Assembly: GCA_037178675.1 (NCBI GenBank)
Contig: JAYMGJ010000085.1
Coordinates: 1 to 64,000 of the forward strand
Length of the DNA stretch: 64,000 nucleotides
Reading direction: 5' to 3'
Source: Scleroderma bovista
Taxonomy: Eukaryota; Basidiomycota; Agaricomycetes; Boletales; Sclerodermataceae
A program made the translations under genes and the position numbers. This document shows positions 25,251 through 39,080 of this stretch, piece after piece (within the stretch, counting starts at the first letter, position 1; each line of letters starts with the position of its first letter). The notes under the pieces were generated by a model. That model ran no database searches. It was not told the DNA's origin and saw only the letters and a list, made by a program, of their open reading frames with translations.

Positions 25251-28200
25251 ATGGATGCGACCAGTGCTTCGCCGAATCTGTGCACTCAACTTTCACCCAT
25301 ACGACCTCTACTAGGTCCTTCAGAGTCCATGTCGAGACTGGTGCCACGAAAGGCCCGAAGTTCCACGACATCACCAGTTGTCCAGGATGCTCCCCAGGTT
25401 GGCGGGACCGAACAAGGTCAGGATGGGGATGCGTCACCACAGGAACGGATCAGGAGATTGGCAACGAAGACGATCGACCTTGGGAAGTGCATAACTGGGC
25501 GACCTTACCCCCTTCCTTCGCCAACCAGCAGAGAGCCCCGTCGCATCGCCAGCACGAGTAAGAAGGGTAAAGGTAAGGAGACCTCTGGGGAGGATCCAAC
25601 AGAAGGTGATCGTCTTTCCTACTGAAGTAGTGAAACTATCTCAATCGAGCACAAGCTTCCAGCCATTCTACCCCATTGTCCCAGTCTCAGAGTCGTGAAC
25701 ATATTCATCAGGTGTCCTCTCCTACTTCAGGTGATGACTCGCCCTTCATTAGACCTCCTTCACCACCATCATATCCTCCACATCGTCCGTCCCTACAAGA
25801 AATTCAAGGCGTAGGATCCGTATGTCACACGTCCAGCTCCTCGTCATGATGACTTACATTCCTCTGTCGGAATAGATGCGCGCTGGGACACAGACGCTCA
25901 TCCAAGCACTGCAAGCACTGCCGTGGGGCGACGACCCAGATAATGAGGATGATCCTGGATCTACTACTACACCTAATGGTGATTCCGATGATGACACCAG
26001 TAGGTCTTCGCTCGAATAATTGCGATAATACATTTTTACATTCACATTTGCAGGGCCGCAAATAGCTTCGTCCATCCACGCCATCTACCATTCGGTCGAA
26101 TGGGCGAAGCGCGCAATGTCGTCTCTTTCCATCCGTTCCGCGAAACGACCTGTCCAAGGAGATGTTCAGGGGGGAAGCGACTCTGATATGGAGGTGAACT
26201 TGGCGTTCGAGGAGGACGCCGAAGTAGACGATTTCGAGACGACAACACCGAGACCAGCGGATCGACAGAAACCTGATCCATTGCCGACTTCGGCACCACT
26301 TCCCATGACTGTTCACCTTGCCGCCTCCATCAGACGGAGGACAGCTAGTCGTAGTGGCAGCATGGCAACTGTGAAAGTCAATCGTAGAGCTCGCTTGGCT
26401 GAGAAGCTAAGAGAAATCTTTGACATAGATGTTCTTAGTGAGGTGTGGGCAGGTAAGTATTGCTGTGCACCCTTGGTGTGATCCTCATCAAGTTGCAGAG
26501 ATGCCATGCTGGCTGTTCAGATCTGTTTGTAAGTGCGGATCTCGGCTGGAACTTATCTGTAGTCATTGCAAACAGTATTGCAGGGTTATATGTATCTCAC
26601 AAACTCTCACATATGCTTCTTCGCCCACATGCCAAGTAGAGAGGTACATATTTCATCCGAGTACTTGCTACTATTTCCGACCGTTTATAGGGCCAAGTGT
26701 TGAAATCTGGAAGTCTTAGCAAGAAGGCGACTCGGACGAAGCGATGGATTAAGTATTGGTTCGTCTTAAAGAATGACGCTCTGTCATGGTATCAGTCTTC
26801 ATCGGTGAATCCCAGTGTTCTTCTTCAGGACTTTGTCTGACATCCCGGCCAGGATCCGTACTTTTTGAGTGGGATTATCGATTTACGATATGTGATCTCC
26901 TGTGAATCAGTTGGCGAGAAGGATATCATACTTCGCACGAACCAAAAGACTGTAATGCTATCCGCAGACTCAGTTCCAAGTAGGGAGGAATGGCTCAAGG
27001 CGATTTGCAAGGTAATATTCAAGGCACAGAATAATGGAGATACTGTCAAAGTTAGTATTACCTCCGGTGATGTGCATCCATTAACATTTGTCAGATTGCT
27101 ATACCCTACCCGGTCATCGTTGATGTAGAGAAATCATCAGCATTTGATTTCAGTGAGACGATCGAGGTCAAGATCGTTGACAAGGGCGAGAAGGACTCGT
27201 ACTTTTTCGCATACTTCCACGACATACAAGCTGCACTGGAGCATATTCGCGATGCTGTGCGCATGCATCGTACACTAGACCCTGGATCTCCCCAGGTTGT
27301 ATTAGATACCACAGCTGCCAGATCAACTGTTGTCGCGGCCCATGGAATTGATCGCGCCCGTAGCTTGCCTCCTGCAGAGTCTAAAGGCAACTCCTCCTTC
27401 CGGTTATCGCACCTTCTTCGACCGTTCCATGATTCCTTTCCCCTTCCACTCGGGCGAGCGTACAGCGCCCCTGATCCTCCAAACGCCGCTGAGGAGTATA
27501 CACACATATCCAAGCGTGGCTCGTTCGTTCCGGTTGCAACATCAACCTCTGGTAATGACCTGACTTCGCCTGTCACAAGTAATCCTGTGTTCCCAACTGA
27601 TCCTTCGTTGCCTTTACGGGATCACACTTATCCGCCATCCTCCTCGCCAGGTGAATCTTCCTCATCCCATGGCAAGATCTTGCCGCTAGGCGTACCTTGG
27701 AATGTCGGTGTACCTTCTTGGCTGCGAAGCGCACGCAGGACCACTGCTCCCAGTGGTTCTATGGGTCTAACTGTCTCGACGTCACAGAACCTTGGAAGTG
27801 TGCATGAGATTTATTCATCTCCCGTGACATCCTCTTCTGATCAGAGTAACGGAGTACCTGCCGACCTAGGGTACAGTGTGTTAGAGACAACAGAAGCTAT
27901 GGTCGATGGGGAAATCATGGAGAAATTCAGGACTGCCTTTGCCTTTGACGACAAAGAAGTTCTACTTGCTTGTATGCATTTGCCAATAACATCCGTTGTG
28001 TCTGCTAATCTTGTTGTAAGACTTCTCTGGTTGTCTATACAGGCTTCTACCCGTTTCGGGTCGCTTATATGTGTCGTCCAATTACTTTTGTTTCAAGTCC
28101 ACTGGTCCCCTCAGTCAGAAAACAAGGGCAAGTTTATATGTCTTATGCCTGGCTGGTGGCGCTGATGACGACCATAGATGATTCTGCCTCTCCGAGACAT

Positions 28201-30548
28201 CTTAAATGTCGAGAAGTCCAGGGCCACTGGGTTTGGAAATGTTGGTCTTACTGTTGTTATCAAAGGCCACGAAGAGTTATTCTTCGAATTTGGTACCGAC
28301 GACAGGCGGTCTGCCTTTATCTCTATTCTGGAGCGTCAGATGGAAGACACCAGGAAACGTCCCTGCAGTGTTGACGTGCCGAAGTTAAGCGAAGGCCAGC
28401 GCCATGCCCTGATTCTGGAAGAGTTCGAGCCCCGATTATTCTCCAGCGATGCTGATCCAGTTCCAGCCCCAGAAAACATGTCAGAATCATTGCCTGCAGT
28501 GATGTTCACTTCAGCTTCATCCACATTCTTGACATTCAAGCCGAAAGAATCTTTACACTTCACTTTCTTGACCATTGGTTCCAGAGGAGACGTCCAGCCC
28601 TATATCTCCCTTGCCAAGGGACTGATGGCAGACGGCCATCGTTGCAAAATCGCTACCCACGGAGAGTTTCAAGCATGGATCGAGGCTGTGAGATACCCCT
28701 ACTAGTCTGCACACGTATTAATTTAAAACCGTTTCAAGCATGGCATTGAGTATGGTTATGTCGGTGGGGATCCGGCAGAATTGATGCGGATCTGCGTGGA
28801 GAATGGTACCTTCACGGTTTCGTTCTTGAAGGAAGGGCTCCTAAAGGCGTGTATGCTCATTGGTGTATTCACTGTAGCACTCACCGTGGTTACAGTTCCG
28901 CGGATGGCTGGATGATCTGCTCAAAACGTCTTGGGAAGCATGTCAAGGAACTGATGTTCTCGTAGAGAGCCCGAGTGCAATGGGAGGGTACCACATTGCA
29001 GAGGCCTTGAGAATACCTTATTTCCGAGCTTTCACTATGACGTGGACACGGACAAGGTTCGTAACTATCATGGTCTAGTTCCTGCTGGGTAACCAGACGC
29101 CATGTAGAGCTTATCCACACTCTTTCGCCGTCCCAGAGCATAAGGTATGCGCCTTGTTTTCATTGTGAGATAGCAAGACGCTGATGATGTACAGATGGGG
29201 GGCAGCTACAACTACATGGTGTGTTAGCATTCTCCACATGTGTTCCGTTCTAAATTGCTTTTGTTAGTCCTACGTCATGTTTGATCAAGTCTTTTGGCGT
29301 GCAATCTCAGGTCAGATCAACCGCTGGCGTCGCAACGTGCTGCACCTCGATAACACGAGCCTTGACCGCATGGAACCGCACAAGATCCCTTTCCTCTATA
29401 ATTTTAGCCCAACCGTAGTCCCGCCGCCCCTTGACTGGCCCGAGTGGATTCGCGTTACAGGTGAGTTGTAGTCTTCGCCAGTATTTGTAACATCTGTCAA
29501 TACAGTGCAGGTTACTGGTTCCTAGATGACGCTGAGGTCGGAGCCAAGAAGTGGACGCCACCCAATGACCTGGTCTCTTTCATCGACTCCGCCCATGAAG
29601 CTGGGAAGAAAGTGGTGTATATTGGCTTCGGAAGCATTGTCGTTTCTGACCCCGAGGGCATGACTCGCTGTGTTATCGATGCTGTCATCCAGAGTGGTGT
29701 CCATGCCATTCTTTCCAAGGGTTGGTCAGACAGGTTACATGCCAAGTCATCGGAGGCTTCCAAACCAGAGGAACCGCTGCCAAAGCAGATATATCCCATT
29801 ACATCTATACCTCATGATTGGTTATTCCAACGCATTGATGCTGCATGCCATCACGGGGGTGCTGGTACTACCGGAGCAAGTCTACGAGGTTTGTCTTTGA
29901 CCTTTCGAAGTACTACTCCGACCCCTGAAGTTACTATTATTAGCTGGAATACCAACCATTATTAAACCCTTCTTTGGTGATCAATTTTTTTGGGCCGACC
30001 GTGTTGAAGCATTGGGGATTGGAGCTGGCGTTCGCAAGCTTACCGTCGAGAGCTTAAAGGAAGCCCTTGTATCTGCCACTACGGATCAAAAGCAGATTGA
30101 TCGTGCCAGACTTATTGGTAAACAAATTCGCTCAGTAAGTAGTCGCCTTTGCCGAGTCTTCAAACATTACTCAAATGATTTGAAGGAAAAGGGCGTAGAG
30201 GTTGCCATTGAAGCCATTTATCGGGATCTTGAATATGCTCGATCCTTCATTAAACGACCCTCTAGTACCGTTGAAGAGGTTGAGCAGGGCCCATTTGTAT
30301 CCGAGGATCCTGCATCTCAGCCAAGATGCGACTCAGCCGGCTCCCACCCTGGAAGTGAAGACTGGAGCGTAATTTCAGACCTAGAACGACGATCCTCATT
30401 TGGTTCACGAAGAAGTGATGGTAAAATAGACCCATCCTCATCACACAAGCGGAATAGTCTGACCGCGGCAATGATGTCTGTTCTTCCTGATTCCTTTACG
30501 TCCCAAAATCATCGCCGTTGTAGTTCTGCGTCGTATCGTCGTCCATAA
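25251..30548 (+). CDS. ATG26: Sterol 3-beta-glucosyltransferase (GRAM-PH-GRAM-GT1)
   Basis: UDP-glucose:sterol glucosyltransferase, which makes ergosteryl glucoside at membranes; its homologue drives pexophagy in some yeasts. Many exons give roughly 1,400 residues (early ones 25251-25572, 25656-25819, 25876-25999, 26054-26452). Order of domains: disordered N terminus; GRAM 1 ([40 protein letters not shown]); PH ([19 protein letters not shown]); a Ser/Pro-rich linker; GRAM 2 ([20 protein letters not shown]); then the GT1 catalytic part. The latter has [30 protein letters not shown] and the donor-binding box [14 protein letters not shown]...GDQFFWADR. The last exon adds a Ser-rich tail. All hallmarks of Atg26/Ugt51 are intact. 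It is tail to tail (76 bases) with the oxygenase gene. Confidence 0.95.
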
Positions 30549-30624
30549 CACCCTTTGATATAGTTTCCCTTGCGCGTTCTTATTATCATGATTTCGTTCA
30601 CTACTATCGTTTGTCTGCAGTTAA

Positions 30625-32145
30625 TCAAGTAGAGTTATTCCTATAGTGGTCTGCCAGGATCCTTTTGGTGAACTGCCCGAAGGTCTCAGTAGCAGACAGC
30701 TTCTGGTCAGAATCAGGCTGCATGAATAGAGCAAAATTTTCTCTTGAGACCCTTTCAGCACCCCCCCCAATATGAACACAGTGCGGGGTTGCTCGGAGCT
30801 TTCCGCTAGTAACCAGTTCGAGGGCTTCGCCAGTCTGAAACGCCAGGCAATCCGCAGGGATCGAAACTTTGGTAAGTTCACCTCCCCTCGTTCGAATGTA
30901 TAAGCCGGAATCTGGAGAAGGTGGGGGAACCGCGATTGGCTCCTTCCCATCCACTTCTCGCAGAAACATCGCCTAAGAACGTGCTTACTAGGGATGGAAG
31001 GCCCGAAAGCAACATCAACTTACGGAGCACAGTCCAGTCAAAAGGGAGTTGTCAAGGTGAAAACCACACCAACTGTCTATAGGTTCATTCTCGGTGATTT
31101 TCGTGTCTCCCGGGCTAGGAGGAAAATAATGGAGCAATCGCGCCTTGGTGGTTTGGGAACGACCAATAAGCTCCGCTAGGGAAAACGAAGAGCCCCCCGA
31201 ATGCTTTGAAACTCGAGAATATTGAGTGACACGGACGCAGTGGAGATGAAAGATGATAACTCACCGAACGGCTGGCAAGCTACAGCAAGCTCACAGCCCA
31301 CTTTGAAGACAAACCTGGAAAACGCTTAGTATTATTCAAGTAAGCGACGATAGCCACACTGACCTTCCAAGGCTTTTGAACGCTTCCTCGAAACCCTCGA
31401 TGCCCTTTTCATCAGTATCTGGCCCTAAGCTAGATTAGACGATACTTCACATCAGCATCGTCACTTACAGATGTTGTCACGATAATATTCTCGATGTTGT
31501 TCCTTCATTGCTGGTGACACATTCGGTGCGTCAATGATAGGGTTAGCGTAGTAAGAGCCCTTGAGAGTGTCTGGATCACTGCTCAAAGTGTATATCATAT
31601 ACAATGCCGGTTAAACTCACCTGGTTTGCCATTCATGATCTCCTTTTGTTACCACCAACTCATGAGCGTTTCCTGAAAGCGATCGTCAGATGGACAAACC
31701 TTGCCGTGTGACCACCCAAAACTGTCCCACTGTCAGGTAGGACATATCAACGATGGTCTGAATCCATACCTGTAGCTGCTTTCTGGGTCAGTATAGCGTT
31801 CTTTGACATCTTCTGTTAAATGTGCATATTTGTATCCAAACTTCAACAGGGTTTCTCGATAGGACTTGTAGACATCCGGTAGATCCTCGACGAGAATAAT
31901 TCCAAGTGCCTGAGGATGAGAGCCGAATGCCCGTTCTACGGATTTTCACGGTGAAAAAGATTAGACATTTGGAATCCAGAAATCGCGAAAACATTCTGTG
32001 CTTGCCTATGGCATTTTCAAGGGAAAGTGGTGACGACACCAAGGTAGAATATGAGATCGACACAACGCTTGGGACACTTCATAAGCCTACAAGTTAGTAC
32101 TATGGGAGAAGTATCCAAGACCACTGGGCATCACCTCGTTGCCAT
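30625..32145 (-). CDS. 2-oxoglutarate/Fe(II)-dependent oxygenase-like protein
   Basis: Isopenicillin-N-synthase-like member of the 2OG/Fe(II) oxygenase superfamily, about 340 residues; substrate unknown. The iron site is visible: HxD in CGFHLDNSLLTGLC and the distal His in LRATPHCVHIGGG. A double-stranded beta-helix strand between them reads IPADCLAFQTGEALEL. The N-terminal part has AFGSHPQALGIILVEDLPD and DTLKGSYYANPIIDAP, common in basidiomycete members. The start (32145) was deduced: an 11-base exon ATGGCAACGAG joins at AG|T to the exon from 32076 (MATSVPSVVSISY). The next intron (32005-31936) starts with GCAAGC, a GC-AG intron. The open frame upstream of 32145 is taken as 5' UTR. Confidence 0.78.
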
Positions 32146-32417
32146 ATTTCAGCTAATTCCGCACCACGATACAGGCTGAGAACTTGAGATTGCGAGGGAT
32201 TCAATCGGATCTGGACGTGCTTGGTGACAACTCGTCGTATTGAGGTGCCAGGTACGAATACTAACCAAGCTTCATTTGGACGGAGATGCATCTGAAAACT
32301 CCAGTCGCTAATGGTCAAGGGGGCACCAGATGGTGGCAATACATTACACACGGTGACCGAGTTTCTATACAGTGACTCCGATTCAAGTCGGTATCAATCG
32401 AAGTAATCGTTGTCATG

Positions 32418-35400
32418 TCATGTTCTACAAGTATCCTCATCTAACAGACCTGTCTCAGTCAATGCGCGTCCAAGGGCTTTCCCAGTATCATCAATGGAAT
32501 GAAGGAATCGTAGGAGTTCCCGACATAATTGCCAGTCTTGGGCGTCAATTGCACTGCGTAATAGTCGGACAACATCTCCATTGTTTTCATCAAGCTGTTC
32601 AAGGTTGTGCAGGACAAGGAGATATGAACCAGCTATCTTCAGTCGGCCGGTTGCAAGGCACATCTAAGGAGTCACCAGTGAGCAAAGGGGACGTGATAGA
32701 TACTCCATATTACGGACCTCAAAGAGGTGCTGAGGACTCCCGACAACATCGAAAAGACGCCTCCAACTCGTCACCTCAGTTTTCCGCGCACAACCAACGA
32801 CGACGTCCAAAGCAACATCAAAATGGTCCAAGAACTGTATCACAGCAGGTAATACTGTTTTCGTCGATCCGTCGCCCTCCAACCCTGTTGAGATCTCAGA
32901 TTCTACAATAGTGTGGAGGAGGATCTCAAGGGCATGCGCAAAAAATACAAGATGCTGGTAATGGGCTGCAAGTTGGACAGCTTCTTGCCCCTGGCCAGAC
33001 TCGAGATGATACCGCAAAACGTGATGAAGGAATAAGTGTGACTGAATAGTGCCATTGGTCCAACGAATTCTCATAAAGATATAAAAAACAGCTCACACTC
33101 GTTGCCTGCCTGAACATCACAAATGGGAGATTAAGCCGTGTGATTAACTCAGATTCAGCCCCTATGATAATTCCCTTGTCCATGAGTACAGCTGAGGGTA
33201 AAAATTAAGATCGAAGCGAGTGGTAGTGGATCATGAACACGCACATAGAGGGTAAAAATCAAGCGGAATGTTAACGCTCTCTTTAACACATTGAGGACCG
33301 TTCACCGATGAGGACGATTCTATTGTGAGAGCGTTCAGCCACACACGCATGCCCTGTCCGTCATAGGCCCACAGAGAATTCTCCAGAGCACCAATACCCC
33401 GTAGGTGAATCCAGCAGAACTCAATGTGGTCGGCAAAAACCTGCATGTCATATTTTACCTCTTGGTTGCCCGACTACAGTAATTCATGAGGCCACGACAT
33501 TGACACAGCAGTCAACCAAAACACACCTTCCTTGATCGAAGCAACACGAGTTGACCGCCAACCATTAAGAGAACAGTAGCAACTGCAAGGTCATCAGCAG
33601 GATCGCCGAATTCTACAAGGATTGTTAGCAACAAGAAACATGATCTAACCGTGATACCTTACGCTTCTGAGCACTAGGAATCATCCAGCTCAGTACTCTA
33701 ACAGCAGAGGGCGCAGCGATAACACCATTGAAAGTGATACTGCCACAGAAATGTAGCTTGATTGAGTCGGATGTCGGGATGATCAAGTAATGACTGAGCA
33801 TGTTGTCCATAGTGTAGACCAGCAGGGAGTTGTCTACTAAGGAGAGGATGACCACAGGTGAGGCAATTTCTTCGCAATGGAGGATATTCTGGTTGTTCAA
33901 GTCGAGATCACGCGAGTACAGGCGAACCTAGTGAGGAGACTTAGCTTCTCATGGGGTCACGAAGAGATTTCACACACACCTGGTATGACTTCGCGACCTC
34001 GACTGCTGCGATCAAGACGTGGTGGAACCACGCCAATCCACCCTTGACAGAAAATGCTTGCTCTTGATTGACATTAGAGAAGATCTTCCAACGACCAGAT
34101 GTTGCACTATAATGAATCAGACCACGACGGCCAGCGACGGCCACCAGCCGACCGTCGCTGCTAAGAGCAGAGTGCCTGATGGGCCAATTCGATGCCAAGT
34201 ATGCCAGAGGAATCTAATCATTACAGGGTTAGTATGACGTACGGACTCTGAAGCCGACCTACTTTGATATGTTGCCAGACGTCTGACTCTGGATTGATTA
34301 TGCTCATGTCCGGTTGATCAGCTCCACGGTATATTAGCACACGGTCATCCAACTGGAGAAAAGCATAGCGTGTGTTATCCTAAAGGAAATAACATGTTTC
34401 AGTTGCCTCAACTTTAAAACAAACGACTGACTGGCGAGAGTTGGCACGTCGTTGCGCTCTTGGCAAAGGGTAAAACAAATATCTGCCCGTCCGACTCTAA
34501 CAATCCAGGGTGAAAGCCCGAATAGCGATTTAGATCCAAATTTACTCACTGTCCGACGAAGACGAAGAAAGTACAATAAGTTCAAAATTACTGGGCCCCC
34601 AGAACTGAATACGACAATCAAACCGGCAGGGCCAAAAAGGTGTACAAAGGACTCACCAGACCCCTGATACCATGTATAAAAACGTCCCGCAACCTGATCA
34701 TTCAGCATCATTATGCGATTAGCAGGCCAACATTCCATTTCATGACCTACCTGTTATTGTCAATAGTATCGTCGACACCAAAATTGGATGCCAAGCAGCG
34801 TCCCCCGATACTGATGATCGCCCACCCATTCTGCCAGCCAACAGCCAGTACATATCCATCCGAACTCCACTGAAGCGTCAAAACTTCTCCCCGTTGTCGG
34901 TTATAGGGATTAGGTACCTCAATAATACGGGGTTCAGGGAGATTTTCCTGGGTCGGGAATGCGGTGAACTCGATAGCTCCGCTGTTTACCTCTGTGTGAG
35001 CGGCTCGCATGGAGTGATCGAATGAAACACACCTAAGAGTCCCTACAGCAACCAATGAAAATCTGGCATTGACGGCTACTTGAATTGCGCGGCGCGGTTC
35101 GACATAAATAGGGCGCGCATCGTCGGAAACCTGCCGAGACTTTTGAACCCATCGTGGGACCTCGTAATTATGGAAGCATGTGCCTTGCCAATAATACCGG
35201 TGTTCGGAACTGGAGCTCATGAAACTGTCGGAAAACGAGCTGCTCTCCCCATCCGCCCGACTACCACCGTTTTCAGCGTTCTGGTGATCACACTTCAGGA
35301 GGAGAGTAAATTAAAACTTCTAAGCCTACCATGTAGTTCCGTTCATCCTCGCCAGTAGTCTCTGAATGTCTACTCTCTTGCAAACGAACAAAATATGCGC

Positions 35401-36312
35401 GTCCATCTGAAGTAAGCCAAGCTTCTATCCCCGGTGCAGGTTGCAGAATCTTTACGATGGTAACTGAAATGTAATGCATGCGATATTCAACATGCTCCAT
35501 GCAATAAAGTACGTACCGTCAGGATCTACTAACCACGGTAGTTCTTGCTCGTTGATCACCCATGTACTGTATCCAACGAATTTTCTCTTCACGGAACACT
35601 CGCCACTGTCGCTGTCGTCGTACGCAGGCCATGGTATGCGCTGTATAGCCGGCGGAGAACTCGTCGAGAACAACGTGTGATGTTTGCAGGGTAGAACACT
35701 GCATAGACTTGGGTTACTTCCTCTGGGAGGAAATTAGGGGGACGACTTGCCTGAGGACTCTGCCTTCTGTGCGTATGACTCCCTCGAATGCAAGGCTGAG
35801 GGACTGGAGTGGCTGGCCCTCCCCAGGACCAGCCGAGAAATTGCGCTGGATGCCTTGTGCAATCTCCGGAGGATCGTATGCAGAGACATCGGGGACATAT
35901 TCAACGGTGACCAGTACTAGGTACGGGCGCGTAGTCTACGAAGAGTGTATTGGCAGACATCACGAAGTGGGGGGTACTGAAGGACTCGCCTGGATGACAA
36001 TCCGACTCCCGTCTGGTGACCACGTCGCTGCAATATTCTCCCCGTGTTCGTTCAGAGAAATTTCTGATCTCACTAAATATGCCAACGGGGCAGATGGCTG
36101 ATTCACCGCAGTCGAAGTGTCAGCACCTGGTCATCGCACTACTCTGAATGGGGACAGACCCGAACACGCCAGACTGTCAATTCGTTTCTCGTGAGCGCAC
36201 AGAACAGCGACCTCCGTGGACTCGGTTCGATACACAAGACATCTTCATGTTGCGCTTCAGGTAGACCTGGTACCGTGCATAGCTGTTTTGCGGCAGAGGT
36301 TGGAAAATACAT
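32418..36312 (-). CDS. RIC1: RIC1, RAB6/Ypt6 guanine nucleotide exchange factor subunit
   Basis: RIC1 forms with RGP1 the exchange factor for the Golgi GTPase Ypt6/RAB6, which serves retrograde endosome-to-Golgi traffic. Roughly 1,000 residues in many short exons. The N terminus MYFPTSAAKQLCTVPG and the following WD-like strands (ENIAATWSPDGSRIVIQ, EVLTLQWSSDGYVLAVGW, SALSSDGRLVAVAGRRGLI) match the beta-propeller part. The C-terminal RIC1 domain reads SHLFLHHVLRYHL, HLVFFAHALEILLHTIVESE and LLRFLHSIDDTGKALGRAL. The stop at 32418 follows the usual family end. I did not settle every exon border, and the middle (34,300-34,750) is the least certain part. Confidence 0.88.
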
Positions 36313-36635
36313 GGTAAATGTGATCAGTATGCTGGTAGCGGTTGGAAGGGCGCGAGTGCCCGGCGACCAAGCTGAACTGCAGTGAGGCAGTTCACAATTG
36401 CAAGGGACGCCTGTCGTTGCTATCGATGCGTATGCTCATAGCCATAAATTATCAAGTGACGACTCAAGTACTCAAAAGTTTCAAACCACGTGTCTCCGCC
36501 ATTTCAGAGTGGTGCACATTTGATTAGCAGACAATTGCGAGTGACGTACAGAACATGCAATTGAAGAAACCATTAACACGATGCGAGGGATAAAGGGGAA
36601 TTTGGAAAACGTAACCCAGGAAAAAAAATACACTA
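36313..36635. other. RIC1 promoter side
   Basis: 323 bases between the RIC1 start and the UPS1 stop, both on the minus strand. It should contain the UPS1 3' UTR and the RIC1 promoter; no gene is seen. Confidence 0.5.
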
Positions 36636-37477
36636 TTACCTGCCTCCCCAGAACTTGTCATACCATCTACCATTTCGTGTGGACGGGTCATCCTCCCGTT
36701 CATTGACGTTCTGCTCGACGTGAAGAGACGAAGCTGAGGTATCCGAAGCAGGAAAGGTTCGATCTGTATGAAGGTAGGAAGCATACGACCCTAGTGTCAT
36801 TGGTTGAAGGCGTGCTTGCCGGATGAGATCTAGGATGAGGGATACTCCTTGCCGGGACTGAAAAAACAACCATAAGACAGCAGGAATAGGATAGTACAAG
36901 GTGGACTCACTCTCTGGACGTGAGCCTTGAATCGGGCCAAACCATGATTCTCGATTCTTTTCGTCAAACCCCAACCGAATTTTGAGGTTATATACGCTTC
37001 CGTAGTTTGCAGTGTTCTCCTACGGAATAGTCATCAACCTGGTCGTACAATGAGGTAGAAGTGATGTACCCTTCTGGAGTCTGCTCGAACAGTTGTGTTT
37101 CCTCGACTTGCATCACTTTAACGTGGTCGAGGTTTTTCGTCCGACACCGAACGACTTTTCCATATGGATCGACTTCGCTCTCCTCGACAACCCAAGACTC
37201 TGCTCTTGAGACGATACCCTTCGGAGCCCATCTGGGCAGCGCGCCCCGCTTCAATATAAGCCTTGTGGTTAACAATGTTCCAGACTCGGTTTGCTGACGG
37301 TCGACGACATCGCAGGAAACGACATGAGCAGCATATGGGTTCGGATAACGCAAGAAAAAGGCGAGAGAAACAATGGACCAGGGATCGCTACAGGGAAGGG
37401 TGTGATGTCCAACAAAGAATGCTCCAAACACGTAATGTTACCTACTCGTACAAGAAGGATTGGGAGAAGAACTTCAT
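36636..37477 (-). CDS. UPS1: PRELI/MSF1-domain lipid transfer protein, UPS1-like
   Basis: Intermembrane-space protein that, with Mdm35, carries phosphatidic acid to the inner membrane for cardiolipin synthesis. Four exons (37477-37446, 37387-37070, 37019-36911, 36857-36636) give 226 residues. The PRELI domain reads MKFFSQSFLYDDPWSIVSLA, FFLRYPNPYAAHVVSCDVVD, RTKNLDHVKVMQVEE and KFGWGLTKRIENHGLARFKA. RYPNPY, and NLDH followed by VEE, place it nearer Ups1 than Ups2. The splice GG|G before RTLQTTEAY was chosen because the two nearer options break the domain. The C-terminal 50 residues are an extension that yeast Ups1 lacks. Confidence 0.88.
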
Positions 37478-37634
37478 GGCCAACGACCCCTGCTTGAGTG
37501 AATAATCACGGTGTCGACTTCAGGTTTGCTGGAAAGAAGGGATGAGTGTGTGGAGGTCCGAGGAAAACCGGCAAGTAACGCGACGTCACAAATGCGTTTA
37601 TTTTGTACTGTAACTTGTGCCACTTCCTTATTTA

Positions 37635-39080
37635 CTACGGTTCATCATATGTCTCATCTCGAACGGGACCTGTGCTCGACACGAACACCCTCAGTCCGTC
37701 ATGAGAGGGCCGTACCCAGTGCCCTGTCCCGTCTATTTTTCCTTCACTAATCATTCTTACTCCCTGACACACCGGCGGAGCCATACCCGCCGTTGTTTCA
37801 AGGGGTTCATGCCCTGCTGCCTTCCCTACCGTTACCCACTCGTCATGCAGGAGTTCATGATTGAACCCTATCAGATAGTTGCGCTCTGCATCGAGTCTTC
37901 GGATGGTAGCAGCTGCTTCTCGAACACCCATGTGCGACATATGCGCCCGAAGCCTCAGACAATCGATTACTAGCACCGATTTGCGCTCTCCAGATTCGAT
38001 AATTGGCCATACATCTTCAGGTATATGAGACACGTCGGACATGTAAACGATCGAGTGCTGGATCATGAAGCCAAAGCACCAATAAGGATGGACTTTGGGG
38101 GCACGCTCGGTATTTTTGGGGGATGATCGACCAGAAATAACTGGTGTTACAGGTTGCGTCGCCATCGGAGACGGTGCGAACGTTGAAATGGTATTACTGG
38201 TGAATAGTCTTCCGTGTTGCACTTCAAATGGTGTTAATGATATTTTCTCCAGCCGGACCTTTCTCACCTGAGAACGGGGTAACCCATACCCCAGTATCCT
38301 TGATCTCGAATGGTACTTTGTCTTCGATAATGTGCCAATTAAAATCTGGGACCTATGCCACGATCAGCATTGGTTAAACTTCAACTTAAAATGTGGCACG
38401 TACATCGCCACTTCCAGAAGCGAATGCTTTTGACACGAGGTAGGGGAAGGCTCTCTTTACTTCTTGGAATGTGTCCGGGGACACGTAGATGTCGATGGAT
38501 TTTTGAATGGCGCTTCGAAGCGTCCATCCTGTTGGTTATCTACTGATGAGACAAATACAAGAGAATTCATCCTTGACTCAGTGGTCACCTCGTAGATCAT
38601 CTAGTCCGTTCATCGCTGGCGAGCCATCAGTCCATTTTATTTCCAATCTCGCAGCGCCCACTAGGGAACATACCATCGGCATGAGCATGTGTTATGAGTA
38701 CTGCGTCAATCTGTCGTAGTCCATACTTTGGAAACCATTCCACAGCTGCTGTTTGAAAGGTCTTGCCGACATCTATGACAATTGTCCTGCAAAAACTTGA
38801 AAAAGCCAATCCAAATCGCACGACTTGGTGAAAACCAAGCTCACGTTGTTTTCTGATCTCTGCCGGTCACTCGAAGTGCAACGGAGGTATTGCGACGAAT
38901 ATTTCTTTTCCCATCTAGAGTTAGGGTTGAGAGGCAAGTCTTGCAGGGCTGTCTATTCGAGGGGGCAGTTAAGCAATCTATGTATGGTATGGACGACGAA
39001 GTGCCCGTTCCGAGAAATAAGAGCTCGATTTCTGTTGAAGACCCATCGACCGGTAAACTTGGGGGTAATACTAGGCCCAT
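37635..39080 (-). CDS. Metallo-beta-lactamase-fold hydrolase (PhnP-like)
   Basis: Metal-dependent hydrolase with the MBL fold, about 390 residues; members of this branch resemble phosphodiesterases but the substrate is unknown. The N terminus has ELLFLGTGTSSSIPYIDC, followed by CXXC-like spacing (PCKTC). The metal-binding signature is VLITHAHADAMNGLDDLRGW, assembled across a 27-base exon (38615-38589). Further blocks are DFNWHIIED, VTPFSVQHGR, YWCFGFMIQHSIVYMSDVSH, SVLVIDCLR and NYLIGFNHELLHDE. Exons 1 and 2 are 39080-38845 and 38786-38674. The start at 39080 is the ATG nearest the fold; upstream sequence reads as promoter. Confidence 0.82.

Noticed and set aside
32100..32351. Open frame (NEAWLVFVPGTSIRRVV) as the N terminus of the 2OG oxygenase
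   Set aside because: It lacks an ATG; the family N terminus is reached better from the 11-base exon at 32145, so this is more likely 5' UTR.
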